From Chelonoidis abingdonii (lineage: Eukaryota > Chordata > Testudines > Testudinidae): a DNA stretch of 64,000 nt. The position numbers and the translations under genes were made by a program. Below are positions 12,501 through 23,890 of this stretch, piece by piece. Below the pieces are notes generated by a model that was given only the letters and a program-made list of their open reading frames with translations, ran no database searches and was not told the DNA's origin. The DNA is taken from assembly GCF_003597395.2 (NCBI RefSeq), contig NC_133778.1, forward strand, positions 23,735,734 through 23,799,733. Reading direction: 5' to 3'. Positions within the stretch are counted from its first letter, which is position 1; each line of letters opens with the position of its first letter.

Positions 12501-15500
12501 ATTAATTCTGTTGAAGTCATCTGGATCTGAGTTGTGGACAGGATTTTGTCCCAAGTAAATGCATTTGTAAGAAGAATGTCTATTACATCAATACTAAAAT
12601 ATCATGTTTTATTACAAAGAAAACCTGTGGAGCACAGTTGAATGAATTTTGCCTGACCCAAAATGTAGCACTAATTATGATTAATAAAATGTATTAACTA
12701 AATGTAATTACCTGCTTATTACAGGTATTGTAATTAACAGCTCCTGCATATTTCACAAAATTAAACAATTGTACCAATATCATTAGATAACACTAAAGAT
12801 TTTTTGTTTTGGCACAGTCCCATTTATCATAGCATGCAATCTTCTACATCCCCTCCAAGTGATCTAGGAGGAGCAGAAGGTTTCTGAACTATTTAATCTT
12901 ACTGCTTAATTTTTTCCTTTTATTACCCTTAACCTCACCCTTATGCTTTTAGTGAGTGGCTATTGTTGTGGCACCTGACTGTAGCTGAATGCAAAGAGAT
13001 ATTGCTTTTCTCAATGCCACTGATTTGCCACTCCATCAATTTGCTGTTAGAACATTCTGAAGAGCAGTGCTGACAGGATACTGTTCCCAGGATCCAACCA
13101 TTTCCATGGCTTGCAAAACTTCCACCAAACTGATGAGTCAGAACCTCAAGGTCATTGCTGAATCTGAGTCTCCTAAAGAGCATTGTTGCTACAATTTCAA
13201 GCTGGCTCTATTTTTCTCTTTTTAATGAAGCAATCTACAAAGATTGTTTTTGTCAGCAATCTAAACATTGTTTAACAAAAAAAAAAAAAAAAAGGCAATT
13301 AATTGAATGGAATTATGCCCAAGCTTTCACTGTTTGCCTGGCTCCCATCTTCCTGAAAAAGTGTACTTGAAGTACCTATTATATGACTACAAACAAGAGC
13401 CCAATTAATAAATAGCATTTGGCAGCTGATAAAAAATAAAGAACTGGAGTCTCACTTACTGTATCAAAAATTGTACCTAGAGTGATGAATACTGCAGATG
13501 TTTTTTTCAAATATTCTCTCAAATGTAAAAGTGAATTTGCCTAAGCCACTTTCTACAAACGTATGAGTTATCAAGTTTTATCAGTTTTAACTTTCCAGGC
13601 TCTAGTATTTGTATTAAAAGTGGTATGTTTTGTATAAGATAGTACATCTCTTGAAGTGGCCAATGGATGGGGCTCTGAAAATCTTTTGCCAGAGCTTGAG
13701 ATAGAAAGAAGTAAATGAACCAGATTTGGCTCTAAACCCCACACACTTTACAACTAATACAAAACCAGTTAGTTTTGTGCGACTATAAAGAGTGAAGATT
13801 AAATTTAAACTCTTCACACAGGCAGTATGTCTGAAAGCACTGTAATGATGAATGATGTCTTGGATAAGGCTTTGCTGCCCTGAAAGGAAAAGCTTCAGAT
13901 TTTCCTAATCATCATCATCTGCCTCTCACTGAGGGATTTCAAGCCAACCTCCAAATTATAAAAATGTCACACTTATCCAATCATAGAACAAAACTAATAT
14001 AGTGATCATAACTAATCAGCACAGTTCAAAGTTTTTATTCCACTCTAAAATACTTGTAATGGATTGTTTATCATTCTTAGAAATTTTAAAGCAACAGCAA
14101 TCAAACCAAAGCACAAAAACATATCTGAGTAATTCAAATTAATAAGTAAATTTTCGGAAGTCATGATATGCTCATGGACATAGTACCCAAAGAAAAAGAG
14201 GTTAAATTAATCAATTATTATTATTACTACTAATCATTATTAGCTGCAAATTATTTGCTCAGCTGTAGTTGTATATGAAACCCACAGACAGTATGTCCTC
14301 ACTGCAGAATTAACTTGGGTGATTGGCACTCAAGTGTAAGAACCATGGTTGGCCAAACTCAGGTGTGAGTGGCCACACTACAAAGCCATACCTGAGGATG
14401 TCCACTTGGCTGCATCCACAGTGGTGCTGTACTTAACTTGTGTGAGCTGCTAGAAGTATCCCATGGTTCCTAGTGGTGCAGTAAGCTTAGCTACTCTGAT
14501 TCCCAGTGAATTGAAGAACTTGTTTATCCTTCTGGGCATAGAGGGCATTGTGGGAAGGCATCGGATTTGAGTGATTTAGCCAGTGTCCTCACTGCAAAGA
14601 TTAGCAACCCACTTGTAAGCAAAACCCGGTCTTTTAAAGCTTTTTGTGTGTAGATGGGATCTGGGGTACAAGCATCCAAATAGGAGCCCAAGTTAACTCT
14701 GCAGTTAAAATTGGGTGACTGGCTGTCATTAGTAGTTTCCCAGTTCTTCATTTCACCAAGCCCTTATTACATTTATTTAATTTTAAAAAATATATTTCAT
14801 GCTTCCTGAATAAAACCATTCTTCTCTTAACAGGAAGGCAAATTTTGGATAATAATCTATACAGTCATACTTACTGTAAATATCGTGTGTTGGGGGGAGG
14901 GTGTGTGTCTAGTCCCTTTCTCTGATAACTTAATTCCTAGATAAATTACTCTCTAAAATACTCAATTGATCAATATTATAAAATATTTTAAAAAATCATA
15001 AATGCAGAACTTAATATTTTTATCGAATGCACATTTATCTTCAACTGAAGGTCATTGTTCTCAGAATGTGATTTGTTCATATGAACTGAATTGGAAATCA
15101 ACTTCAGTTCATAGTGCCATATGCTTATTTATGTTGTCGTTTTGCAATCCTATTGTCTGTGTTGTGGAACTGTGTTTACCAAATATTTTTATTCATTTTG
15201 TGAAGGCTGTATGCTGCCTGACTTTTAAAATAGTGCTTTTTGTGGTCACATTAGCTTAAACACTCCATACATTGTGTATTTTCCCAGCATGCCTAATTTA
15301 AAATAAGTAACACACTCTCTTGCCTGGCATGATTGTAACTAAACATACATCTCCTTATTATGAAGTCATCTAGAGATGTATTTGAGGAATGCTCATTTCC
15401 CTTCTCAGTACCCCCAGTACTAACCATTGCCTTGTCTGCATTTGTGCCCAGGTCATACGCCAGCCCTGGCTTGCGCTCCTAACAAAGACGTGGCTGACTG

Positions 15501-15717
15501 CCTGGCACTCATTTTGGCTACCATGATGCCTTTTTCTCCTTCCAGTTCAATGATGCCTTTCAACTTCGTTTGTTTTAAAAAAGACAATTTAAGCAGGACA
15601 CATCTCTGCGATGGCTCCAATATGGGCAGCATTAACTCTTACAGTAAACCCTTGAGTAACAATATAGGAACAGAGGATGGGTACAATGAAAATGATTCTG
15701 ATTCTGAAACGTTTTGA
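3412..15717 (+). CDS. ANKRD44: ANKRD44, 3' part of gene (five coding exons, partial)
   Basis: ANKRD44 (PP6-ARS-B) is an ankyrin-repeat regulatory subunit of the protein phosphatase 6 holoenzyme. Coding exons are 3412-3557, 4569-4651, 6130-6212, 11548-11639 and 15452-15717; all have AG/GT borders and their phases join without a break, giving about 222 codons plus a TGA stop. The translation holds the last ankyrin repeats, with the typical TPLH-A-A pattern ([76 protein letters not shown]). An unstructured acidic tail ending [10 protein letters not shown] follows. The tail with [13 protein letters not shown], as I recall the family, and the downstream neighbour PGAP1 favour ANKRD44 over the paralogue ANKRD28. 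The upstream exons are outside the window. The introns are loaded with transposons, but the exons are intact, so the gene looks functional. Confidence 0.95.
3558..6129 (+). other. ANKRD44: Two ANKRD44 introns (around exon 4569-4651)
   Basis: AT-rich intronic DNA with no second gene. A short alternating (CG)n/(CA)n tract lies at 4676-4696, just after the donor of exon 4569-4651. I see no clear mobile element with resolvable ends here. Open frames of 60-80 codons have no domain. Confidence 0.55.
4569..4651 (+). CDS. ANKRD44: ANKRD44 exon
   Basis: Encodes [20 protein letters not shown] followed by LHLASSK, the end of one ankyrin repeat and the start of the next. It begins in phase 1 after TTTCAG and ends in phase 0 before GTATGT. 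At the position where I recall mammalian proteins having LHLACSK, this one has LHLASSK (Cys to Ser). Confidence 0.92.
6130..6212 (+). CDS. ANKRD44: ANKRD44 exon
   Basis: Encodes [19 protein letters not shown] followed by NAKNNALQ and two bases of a Thr codon. The acceptor is AATATTAG and the donor GTAAGT. It completes one ankyrin repeat and supplies the loop leading to the next. Confidence 0.93.
6213..7480 (+). other. ANKRD44: ANKRD44 intron, first part: unclassified repeat-like DNA
   Basis: Contains a poly(C)/poly(A) tract at about 6543-6567. A GC-richer block at about 6690-7120 ends in roughly 20 A residues (about 7097-7117), which suggests a retroposed or LINE-derived fragment on the + strand. 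I cannot name the family, and no coding domain is seen. Confidence 0.4.
7481..7597. mobile_element. Small hAT element (MER5-like ends), TSD GTCTACTG
   Basis: 117 bp with terminal inverted repeats CAGTGGTTCTCAAT and ATTGAGAACCACTG, flanked by a perfect 8-bp duplication GTCTACTG (7473-7480, 7598-7605). These ends resemble the Charlie/MER5 group of hAT elements. It has no coding capacity. Confidence 0.9.
7621..7680. repeat. GGTT/AGTT tetranucleotide microsatellite
   Basis: Short degenerate run of GGTT, then AGTT and AGTTAT units following the small hAT element. It is a simple repeat with no further content. Confidence 0.7.
7805..10700 (+). pseudogene. Old DIRS-type retrotransposon remnant (gag, RT, RNase H traces)
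   Basis: Fragments line up in the order of a DIRS element. A gag-like stretch includes a cysteine-rich patch near 7850-7930 and, at about 8877-8935, [16 protein letters not shown]. An RT start near 9170-9320 contains [14 protein letters not shown]. Broken RT follows at 9515-9910, with the active-site box decayed from YLDD to YLDY at 9713-9724. RNase H-like residues lie at about 10184-10420 ([14 protein letters not shown]). The next stretch (10500-10620) contains [13 protein letters not shown], a motif that also follows RNase H in the better element at 48-51 kb. Frames change repeatedly and stops are common. I see neither a tyrosine recombinase nor terminal repeats. It is much more decayed than the other DIRS copy. 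Confidence 0.7.
11548..11639 (+). CDS. ANKRD44: ANKRD44 exon
   Basis: Encodes [20 protein letters not shown] followed by [10 protein letters not shown], one ankyrin repeat with both helices. The first base completes a Thr codon and the last base is the first of a Gly codon. The acceptor is TTTTGTAG and the donor GTAAGTG. Confidence 0.94.
11640..15451 (+). other. ANKRD44: Last ANKRD44 intron
   Basis: A 3.8-kb intron between the penultimate and last coding exons. It holds a MIR remnant (12355-12475), a poly(A) run at 13279-13294, a G/T-rich stretch at 14890-14910, and a segment at 14290-14740 with loosely repeated CCTCACTGCA and GTTAACT motifs that may be a decayed DNA transposon. No coding potential was found. 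Confidence 0.55.
12355..12475 (+). repeat. MIR SINE remnant
   Basis: Contains TGTGCCTCAGTTTCCCTACC and TGTAAAGTGGGAATAAT, the conserved core and 3' part of MIR-type tRNA-derived SINEs, followed by ACTTTGAGATCTATGGATGA as in the MIR tail. It is an ancient amniote repeat on the + strand. Confidence 0.8.
15452..15717 (+). CDS. ANKRD44: ANKRD44 terminal coding exon and stop
   Basis: Begins in phase 1 after TTTGTGCCCAG. It encodes [20 protein letters not shown] and [11 protein letters not shown], the last ankyrin repeat, then a disordered tail with [13 protein letters not shown] and the acidic end [10 protein letters not shown], and stops at TGA 15715-15717. The tail has no enzyme motif. The serine/aspartate-rich terminus resembles casein-kinase-type sites, which is an inference only. 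Confidence 0.95.
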
Positions 15718-16397
15718 CTTTGGTATTCAAAGCTTTTTCTTAATTGCATTTGGGTTGTTGTTGTTTTTTTTTTTTTTTTTTTTAAAAAGCTTGAATCTCA
15801 CATTATATTTTTAAAGTATTATTATTGACTGAAATTTCCAGAATTAGGCATTGAAAGGATTAGGGACATTAAAAATAATCTAGCCTTTAATATAGAAGTT
15901 AGGGATTTTCGTTTGAATGAATTCACATTTATGTTCTGTAGTTTCAAGTTTCACCGTGTTTTCTTTAGGCCCCAAGTGCTCCTGTGAAAGTTTCTACCTC
16001 TTTTTTTAAGTAGCAAAAGAGAAAATGCCTTTTTCTTTTTGACAGCACAAATGAACAGGGAACTGTTGTATAAAATATTCATACGTCCTAGCTGTATAGT
16101 TGATACACAGACGTCTTTCCAATGTGGCTTTCTTAAATTCCAAGAAAGAACCCCACCCCTCTCCTCATTGTTGTCTCTTCCCTGGTTAACACAGGTTCTG
16201 AAGAGTAGATAATAGTTCGTTGCACAAACCAAAGGTACAGTTGTGCATCTTTTTAAAGTACTGCCTGTATTACCTTCTCTAAGGGAAATAAAACATTTTA
16301 CACTCTGCATGTATTAAGCACTTAAATATACAGAAGGCACTTTTTAAAGATCTTAGGTACAGCACACAATTAGAAGAATACTGATATAAAAATTTAA

Positions 16398-16484
16398 GGC
16401 CAAATCCTGCTTGTCTCTCTCATACCAATATTTCCCCACTGACATCAGTGGAATTACTTGTGTAAAGTCAGCATGATTCAGCCC
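16398..16484. repeat. Palindromic MITE-like repeat
   Basis: Starts GGCCAAATCCTGCTTG and ends GTCAGCATGATTCAGCCC, imperfect complements, around a central CTGACATCAGTGGAATT. This is an old hairpin element of a type scattered through this window; related copies lie at 19146 and 36653. Confidence 0.5.
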
Positions 16485-18983
16485 TTGATTTGTTTTTTTT
16501 TTCAATTCAGCACAAACATATATGGCTTATTTGCACTACAGAATTAGGGTCATTAGGAGCTTCTGTTACCTGAGCAATTAACCACCAATCTGAGTTCAGA
16601 AAAAAAAAAATAAGCTGTTGATTTATGATGCATCTATATTTTGTTGCCAATTTAAATTGGTATTTTTCATTTTATTTCTAAACTTACATAGCTTATTTTT
16701 ACCAGGAACATTATCATGTTTTAAAATACTTTTGCCAATATTTTGGTTAAAATGAATAAAGCCAAGGTAAATACAGAGCAAGTGAAAGCATTACATCAAG
16801 AGTGGACATACCAAACAAACGCTAGTAAATTTGAAAGCATATTATGGAAAGGGAATCATGATGTACTAGAACAGCCGATTGACACCAGCTTGCTTAAGCA
16901 ACATCAACATTGTGAATATATCTACTCCTTCTACCAAAGCTTCTAGGTCAAATGGACCCCGTTCCTCGTCTGGAACAGATGTACAAAAGGAAGACTGAGA
17001 CTTTAAAAAAATAAGCAAATAAATTACCATGAACTAACCAGCTCTATACCACGAGGACCAAAATGCTTCAGTATTTAAATGGAAGATTTTAATTTTTTTC
17101 TGAATGCAAGTGACAGAATGAAGTAATTTTTCTAAACTATAAAAATGTAAACTTTTTGAGTAATGAATAGTCTGGGGTGTATTTTACATTTTATGACACA
17201 AATTTCTAGCTGACAGCTTGACGTTTTTAACTGATGATGTGTTGACCACAGTGTATTTTTTTCCAGACTAGAGAGAATGTTCATATACTTTTAATGTAAA
17301 TGTGTTTATATTTATTTGAAATGAAACCAATGCCCAGGAAAAATAACTATGACTTGTTCTCCTTTTTTGTGAATCTTATTTGGCATAACACAAAATGAAA
17401 TGTGAATATAAGCCAAGACTGTTGGCTTGAGTGGGGAGGAGGATGGACGTGTGTAGCGTGGCCACATGGGCTGAAAACTAACCTCAGGTTCTTACTCATA
17501 TGGCTGGATGTAATGTGAAGATGAATCAACCAGCCTGTTGGTAAAGGGTGGAGAGTGAATTTGTGTATTGCACCACTTGAGCACCCTTTATCAGACAGAT
17601 TAGAGCATAGGAAAAACTCACAACTTCTAACGGGGAAGGTGGGGACATCCTAACGCAGCTAAGGTATGTGGCACAGGAAGGATAGAGGAGATGTAATGTG
17701 GCTTGGAGTAAAGAAATTTGTTGAAACTACCTATGATTCCCACTCAGGCTGTTTGCAGGCTTAAGTCTATGCTGGAAGGATGGGAGGTGTCTCCTCAGTA
17801 AACACTTTAGGCAGGGCAAAGGAAAAAATAGTTTTTTCTTTGTTGGTTTGTTTTTAATTGCCAATTCTGACAGTATTCTATATAATGTTAACATTTTCTA
17901 AAATTTGTTGACAGGTTCCCATTCTTCATGAAGGGGAAAAAAACATTTAGTATGTAATTCTTAATGAGACTTTTAATGCATATATGGGTATCTAGTAGTA
18001 TACATAATACATTACCTGTAATTTGCCCTGCTAAAATTAAATGATTTTAATGTCTCTATGAATATTATGGAATAGAACATTTTAAATCTTAAAGTTAAAA
18101 AAAAAAAATCTCAAGGGGTGTTCCCTTTAAGGATTCACATTTCTCTTTTTCTGTGTTTTCCTGCAGTGGAAATCCCAAGCTCCTGAACCATGGGCTTTCC
18201 CCTCCTACATTAGTACTGTATGACTATTTTGATTTTTTTTAAATTGCTAAAGAGCAATAACTACTTTACTTAAAGCACTGAAAATAAGGGGAGAGACCAA
18301 CATGGAAAGAGTGGTGGGTTCTGTGGTGTCCATTTAGAAGTGAATGGAAATCCCACATTTTGCTTTTTGTTGTTTCTAAATGGAATGAACACTTTAAACT
18401 TCATTTCCCTTTTTTTTCATTAGAAGGAGAAAAGGGTCACAATTACCCTAGAAATGCAGAGGTAATAATCACAGTGGTCATTTAAAAAAATTCAGCATTT
18501 CCTATTGGCTACCATACAGTGATAGCGAAAATACCATCATTACTTCCTACTAAAATATTGGTATCTGTGTAGTATTTGTCAATAAATGCTGACTTTATGA
18601 TGACCCATTATATCTAACATTATAGAACTGTAGATGATTTATTGAATTTCTTTGATCATTCTGTGGTCCCAATTCTAAATCCGTTGAAGTCAGTAGAATA
18701 TGATTCCTATTGAATTCCATGGATTGTGGAATGAGTACAATCTACAAATAGCTCAAGTGTATATCTGGTATTGTCTACTTTAAAACAAAAACAAAGGAAC
18801 TAAATCTAAATTTTCTCATTGACTACAAACTGGCCATCCAGTTTGAGTGGTGATTTCAAGCATGTTATATTACAGGAATCGTAGAAAAGATATCACATAT
18901 GCTTTGTTGGTTACCCTCTTAAGGGCACTGGGAAAGTCATGTTTTGAGCATGGTACTCTTAGAGGAGGAAAAAAGTACAATAT

Positions 18984-19089
18984 GGGTGAGATTTTCAAAA
19001 GGTGCTCAGCTTTGGTTTAATTTTGCTCTTATTGAAGTCAATGAGAACAAGGTTAGGTAAAATGTTGAACACTTTTGAAAATCCCACCC
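18984..19089. repeat. Palindromic MITE-like repeat
   Basis: Starts GGGTGAGATTTTCAAAAGGT and ends CACTTTTGAAAATCCCACCC, close complements. The centre is ATTGAAGTCAATGAGAAC. No coding sequence. It lies within the presumed ANKRD44 3' UTR, where it would add an RNA hairpin. Confidence 0.65.
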
Positions 19090-19145
19090 TCGTTTTTATT
19101 AGTACAATAATTTGTTCACACTTATAGAAATAAATTTGTGATTTA

Positions 19146-19272
19146 GGACTTGATCTTGCAAACATTTAAACATGGGAATAATTTTACTCTTGTAATAGTC
19201 AGTCCCATTGAGTTAATGGAACTATTCACAGGAGTAAAGTTACTCATGTGCATAAATGTTACAGGATGAGGC
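19146..19272. repeat. Palindromic MITE-like repeat
   Basis: Left arm GGACTTGATCTTGCAAACAT and right arm ATGTTACAGGATGAGGC are imperfect complements, with a central CAGTCCCATTGAGTTAATGG. It is of the same general hairpin type as the repeat at 18984 but a different sequence. Confidence 0.55.
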
Positions 19273-20202
19273 ACTTCAGTCCTGGTTCTGCGAGTTATAT
19301 GGGCTACCTCTGTGCCTGTAGATAACATGGGGCTCTATGTGAGTGCACTGGTCCGTCCCCATGGTTCTACGTGAAGGATCAGGGTTTTAGTTTATATTTT
19401 AACCACAGTTATAGGTGGACTTCATTGCAGGAATGGTTCTCAAGTCTCTATCATAAATACCAAATGTTCCAATTTTCAAATTGCCTAAAATCTGCCACTA
19501 TTCTACATTGAAATAGCTATGGGAATTTCAGTTTATCATTACTAACATAGTATGTTTGGTACTTTTTTATGCAGTAAACAGCTGCCAGATTTATTATTAA
19601 ATCAGAACAAATACATAAAATGGATTATTATCCTTTGTAATGTTGAGAAACTTGGTTATGTATCAGTTGGGATGAATTAACGACTTGGTGATTTTTTTTG
19701 TCATGTAAGAAACTTTAGAGTGCCTTTTTATATTTGTGTATTCTGGAAGTATTTTGTGAAACTTGTTATCTTCTGTTTTTCATTTGAGTGTTATCAAAGC
19801 AATATAATACCAGTAAATTTTCAATTCAAGCCTTTTTGGAAAGTATAAAGTAGTTTTTTTCTTTTTGTACGTTCTACCTGCATTGAAATGAAAATTAATT
19901 TGCTAAATTTCTATAGGTAATTATGTATAATTTTTGCAGTGCTGAAAAGGCTTTCTTATTACACAAAAAGTTAACTTTAGGTCAGTGTTTATAGGGCAGG
20001 ACGTTTTAAAATAGTGACAATCTGACAGTGTGCATAAAATGTAATTCTATGCGTTTCTTATGCAGTGATCTACATATTAAAAGCCAATAACCTTTGTTTT
20101 GTCGTTTTGTCTTATTTTATGCTTTAGCATGTGCAATATATCTTTACAAACCATGGTGATACAAATTTGGTGCCAGTGTTATATTTTGCATAACATATTT
20201 GT

Positions 20203-20208
20203 AATAAA
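20203..20208 (+). terminator. ANKRD44: Candidate ANKRD44 poly(A) signal AATAAA
   Basis: AATAAA is followed within 15-60 bases by a G/T-rich region (GTTTGATGGTTTTGGTGGGA and more), as required for cleavage-stimulation-factor binding. It is the best-formed signal downstream of the ANKRD44 stop. A second AATAAA at 20472-20477 is an alternative. Confidence 0.6.
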
Positions 20209-20230
20209 CAATCTAAAATACTGTTTGATG

Positions 20231-21262
20231 GTTTTGGTGGGATTTTGTCTGTAATGTTTTCTTATGTAAATTGGAGTTTAATTACTTCAGTAAATGTTAT
20301 GACTGTACAAAATGAGGGGAAAAAAAAATACTTATTCCAGTGAATGACTTGGAATCCAATCTGAATCTGTTCAAGCACAGCTTAGTATCAACTACTGAAT
20401 GCTGTATTAATGTAATGAAGTACCCTGACTGTAAACTACTATTGAAATGCATTCAGATGGTTATTTTTACAAATAAAAATGGTACAAATATTGTTTCAAA
20501 ACTGAGTGATATATTATTTGTTTAAAACCACTGTATGTTTATCGAAAACTTTTTGTGAAATTACACTAGAAAAATGTTTTAAGCAGTATAGCAGAACAAA
20601 GATGAATAATGTAGGCTGACCTGTCTATACTTCATTTTGTATTTCTACATTTTCTTTTACACATTGACTATCTCAATTGGCTCAAGAAATGGGCTAGGAT
20701 AGTATTAACTACTGTGTAAGTAATTTTGTTCAGTTATGTATTTGGAAAAATGTCATCTTGAATTTTTTTCAAAATTAAGTGGCCGCAAAAAAATTCAGAC
20801 TATTTCATTAAAACTGTATCACTGTATCTTTAGGGACTAGCTAATACTAAAATAAATTCAACCATACAATTAGCTATTTTAATATTATAAACCTGTATGT
20901 TCCTCTTTGTAGTAAAAAGGGTTAATATCCATAAAAATGAGCTGCATAACCAGGTATTCAGCTAACTTTTATGGTGGAAGAAAGATACAGAGTTAAATTC
21001 TAGCTCCACCTATAGTAACCTGCAGCATGCATAACGAGAATTCTACCCACTTGAAGAGATTAAAATACTGTAGATAGTGTTGAGGAAAAATGGGAAGAAG
21101 GCAGAGCACTGTACTACTATGCATGTCGGTATCTGTAGCAAAGGAGCCACAGCACTCAGTAACGTGCATTACATTTTTCTGAGATCCTTGTAGTCTGATA
21201 TGAAGTCCACCAGTCCCCTGAAATGTTTTACTTTGTCACAAAGGTGCAGACTTTTTAGTTTT
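20231..21262. other. Intergenic DNA between ANKRD44 and PGAP1
   Basis: AT-rich sequence with a further AATAAA (20472) and a 61-codon open frame without any domain. The ANKRD44 transcript may extend into it if the second signal is used. I see nothing else. Confidence 0.5.
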
Positions 21263-21265
21263 TAA

Positions 21266-21956
21266 GGCCTGGTCTACGCTGGAGGGGGAAGGGAGAGATC
21301 GATTTAAGTTACGCAACTTCAGCTACACGAATATGTAGCTGAAGTTGATGTACTTAGATGTACTCACCATGGTGTCTTCACTGCAGTGAGCAGGGCCAGT
21401 GCAACCATTTAGGCGGTCGCCTAGGGCGCTAGGATTTGGGGATGGCATTTTCTTCAGCTTCGGTTGCCCCGGTTGCTGCCTGCATCTAGGGAAGGGGAGC
21501 GCAGAGAGGGCTACCTGAAGCAAGTAAGGGGGGGGTGCAGCACGCAGGGGAACTCCCCGCCCCAGCTCCGCCTCCACCCCAAGCATGCCGTCGCTGCTTC
21601 ACTTCTCCCACCTCCCAGGCTTGTGGCGCCTAAGCTCGGGGTGGAGGCAGAGAAGGGGTGAGGGTGGGGTGAGGGTGAGGGCAGAGGGTGGGGAGCTGCC
21701 ACGGGGGGGGTGCCTTAGGGTGGGGGCGCGAGGACGGGGGAGGGCGCAAGATGGAAGTTTTGCCTAGGGCGCAAAACATCCTTGCACTGGCCCTGGCAGT
21801 GAGTCGACTGCTGCAGCTCCCCCGTTGACTCTCCCTGCACTTCTCAAGGTGGTGGAGTACAGGGGTCAATTTATTGCATCTAGACTAGACATGATAAATC
21901 AACTCCTGCTGGATCGATCGCTGCTCGCCGATCCAGCAGGTAGTATAGACATACCC
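21266..21956. mobile_element. PIF/Harbinger MITE, TSD TAA, interrupted by a hAT
   Basis: Ends GGCCTGGTCTACGCT and GTATAGACATACCC are imperfect inverted repeats, flanked by TAA (21263-21265 and 21957-21959), the 3-bp TWA-type duplication of PIF/Harbinger. The original element is about 285 bp; a 405-bp hAT with its own duplication sits inside. No transposase is present. The same terminal motif recurs at 27617, 29237, 42088 and 53505. Confidence 0.8.
21391..21795. mobile_element. hAT element nested in Harbinger MITE, TSD GCAGTGAG
   Basis: Terminal repeats CAGGGCCAGTGCAA and TTGCACTGGCCCTG are perfect over 14 bases, and a perfect 8-bp duplication GCAGTGAG flanks the element (21383-21390, 21796-21803). 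Subterminal CGCCTAGGGCGC and TTGCCTAGGGCGCAA are also related. The GC-rich interior gives spurious open frames on both strands. It is non-autonomous. Confidence 0.92.
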
Positions 21957-21959
21957 TAA

Positions 21960-23341
21960 GTAACTTTCATTATTGCCCGGTAGCATAAGCAGTATTATGG
22001 TTTTACCGTAGTTCCTCTTATTTCCTGAGATCACACACTATTCTTTTAGAGTTTTGTAAATAATTTATACCATGGCAGACACTTGGGGTTATAGTTCCTC
22101 TCAATCTGAGGATGTCACACCCAAGATCCTTCTATGTGAAGATATCTCTCAGCCTTGAGCTGTTGTCTGATTCTGACTGTAAGATAGAGAACGTTGTCCT
22201 TAGAAGACCCTGGTGCAGGAGAGAAGAAAACATGACTCAAAGCTCCCCTAGCAGTATGTGAGGCACTTGACAACCTGGGCTCAGTCTCACATGCAACAGG
22301 GGAGCCACCCTTTAGAGACATCCATTATAACTGGCTGCATAAGGGAATCAGAGCCAAGTCCAAGTTAGGAGGAGGGCCAGACTTCATTTCAATCAGATCA
22401 TTCTCCCTGGCATCCAGGGGCAGTTCAGACTTGGAAGAGGTGACTAGGGAGGAGTCTCCCCTAAGGAAGTCCTGTAAACATATGAATCCCTGTAACAAAC
22501 TTCTCCCAAGATTCTCCATCTAGTGCAAGAGCTGCCCAGCCAAATGACTACACTTAAACCCAGCAGCCCTCTTCCAGAGCAGCAGCTCTACTCCTTCCCC
22601 CTTGCAAGCTCTTAGATAAGAAAAGTGTAGAACAACAGTCCTGAGAATCTGTTTTGTGGCACCTTCTGAACCTGCAAGGTGGTTGGGAGCCTGGGAGAAA
22701 ATGCCACTATGCCTCCTTTTTTTCTTTTTCTTTTCTTTTTTTCTTTTCGGAAAAGGCCAAGTGTTAATGCTCTGTCTTCACATATTCGCTGGGAGAAACT
22801 ATGACCCAAGTGTCTGGATTGATAGAGAAGTCCTTGAAAAATAAACACCAGGTAAGGAAAATATCCCTTTATGGATCTTCTGCTCAAGTTATCTTTTGTA
22901 TTACACATTGGTATGACAGCTCTACCATGGAGGAAGCTTTGGTTTGGTTTTGTTTTTTCCTTCATAGAGTTTTCAGCACTTTTCAAGTGAAATGCCCCAT
23001 TGTATTTTGGAAAAAACCTCAAATATTTCTCTTCAGTTGCTATGTTTTTGAAAGATCTGATGTCTTCATCAAATCCACATGCACCCTCTGAAACTCAAGC
23101 TATTCATTTTATCTATGTATTTTCATAGCTACCTTCAAGATCCTAAATCCTCCTTGGCCCCCCCTGCTCTGTATCTTACAGAATGGCTTGGAAAACCAGA
23201 CAGTGCCTACTAGCAGAGTTTCCTCCTTGTTCCCCACCCCCCTGGGACATTTGGACCCTTTCCCCGAAGGCAGGTGCTTCTGTTCACCGTTCTTCCCCCA
23301 GCTCTGTGCCAGTCCTAGGAATCTGTATTGCTTTTGGCCCC
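21960..23341. other. Intergenic DNA, no gene seen
   Basis: Unique-looking intergenic sequence with a pyrimidine-rich tract at 22708-22748 (TTTTCTTTTTC-type). Small open frames up to 136 codons (minus strand, 22612-23022) show no recognisable domain and include the low-complexity tract. Confidence 0.5.
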
Positions 23342-23890
23342 TAAGCCTGCCAACTTTCTAATCGCACAAAAGGTAACACTATTCCCCCGCCCCTTTCCTG
23401 AGGTCCTACCCCCTGCTCAGTACATTCCCCCTCCTTTGGTGGCTCCCTCTTCCATGCCCTCACTCACTTTCACCATAGCAGGGGGTTGGGTGTGGGAGGA
23501 AGTGAAGGCTCTAACTGAGGATGTGGCTTCCGGGATGGGGCCAGAAATGAGAAGTTCAGGGGGCAGGAAGGAGCTCCAGGCTAGGGCGTGATGGCTCGAG
23601 CTGGGGGTGCAGAATCTAGGCTGGGGGTCAGGCTAGAGGGGGCTGCAGGTTGAGACAGGGGCTTGGGGTGCAGGAGGGGCTCCAGACAAGGAGATGGGGC
23701 AGAGGGGTTCAGGGTGGGGAGGGGGCTCTGGGCTGGAGGTTAAGGTTGGGGGGGTGCAGGCTGTGGGGTGGGACTGAGGGGTTGGGATGTAGGAAGAGGC
23801 TCTGGGTTTGGGGCCCAGGGCTGGGGCAGGTGCTTGGGGCACGGGGTTACCGCTAGTGGCTCCCGGTCAGTGGCACAATGGGGCTAAGGC

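Larger units (their letters stand above)
15718..20230 (+). other. ANKRD44: ANKRD44 3' untranslated region (inferred)
   Basis: An AT-rich, non-coding stretch follows the stop codon with no splice-like interruption and no transposon with clear ends, and leads to a strong poly(A) signal at 20203. It includes T-runs at 15763-15783 and several older AATAAA motifs (for example about 17018), so shorter transcripts are possible. Three small palindromic repeats occur within it. The extent is inferred from the signal; transcript data are needed to fix the end. Confidence 0.6.

Noticed and set aside
3412..15717. Assignment of the ankyrin gene to ANKRD28
   Set aside because: The ankyrin repeats are similar, but the C-terminal tail ([13 protein letters not shown] and ending SDSETF) and the PGAP1 neighbour fit ANKRD44.
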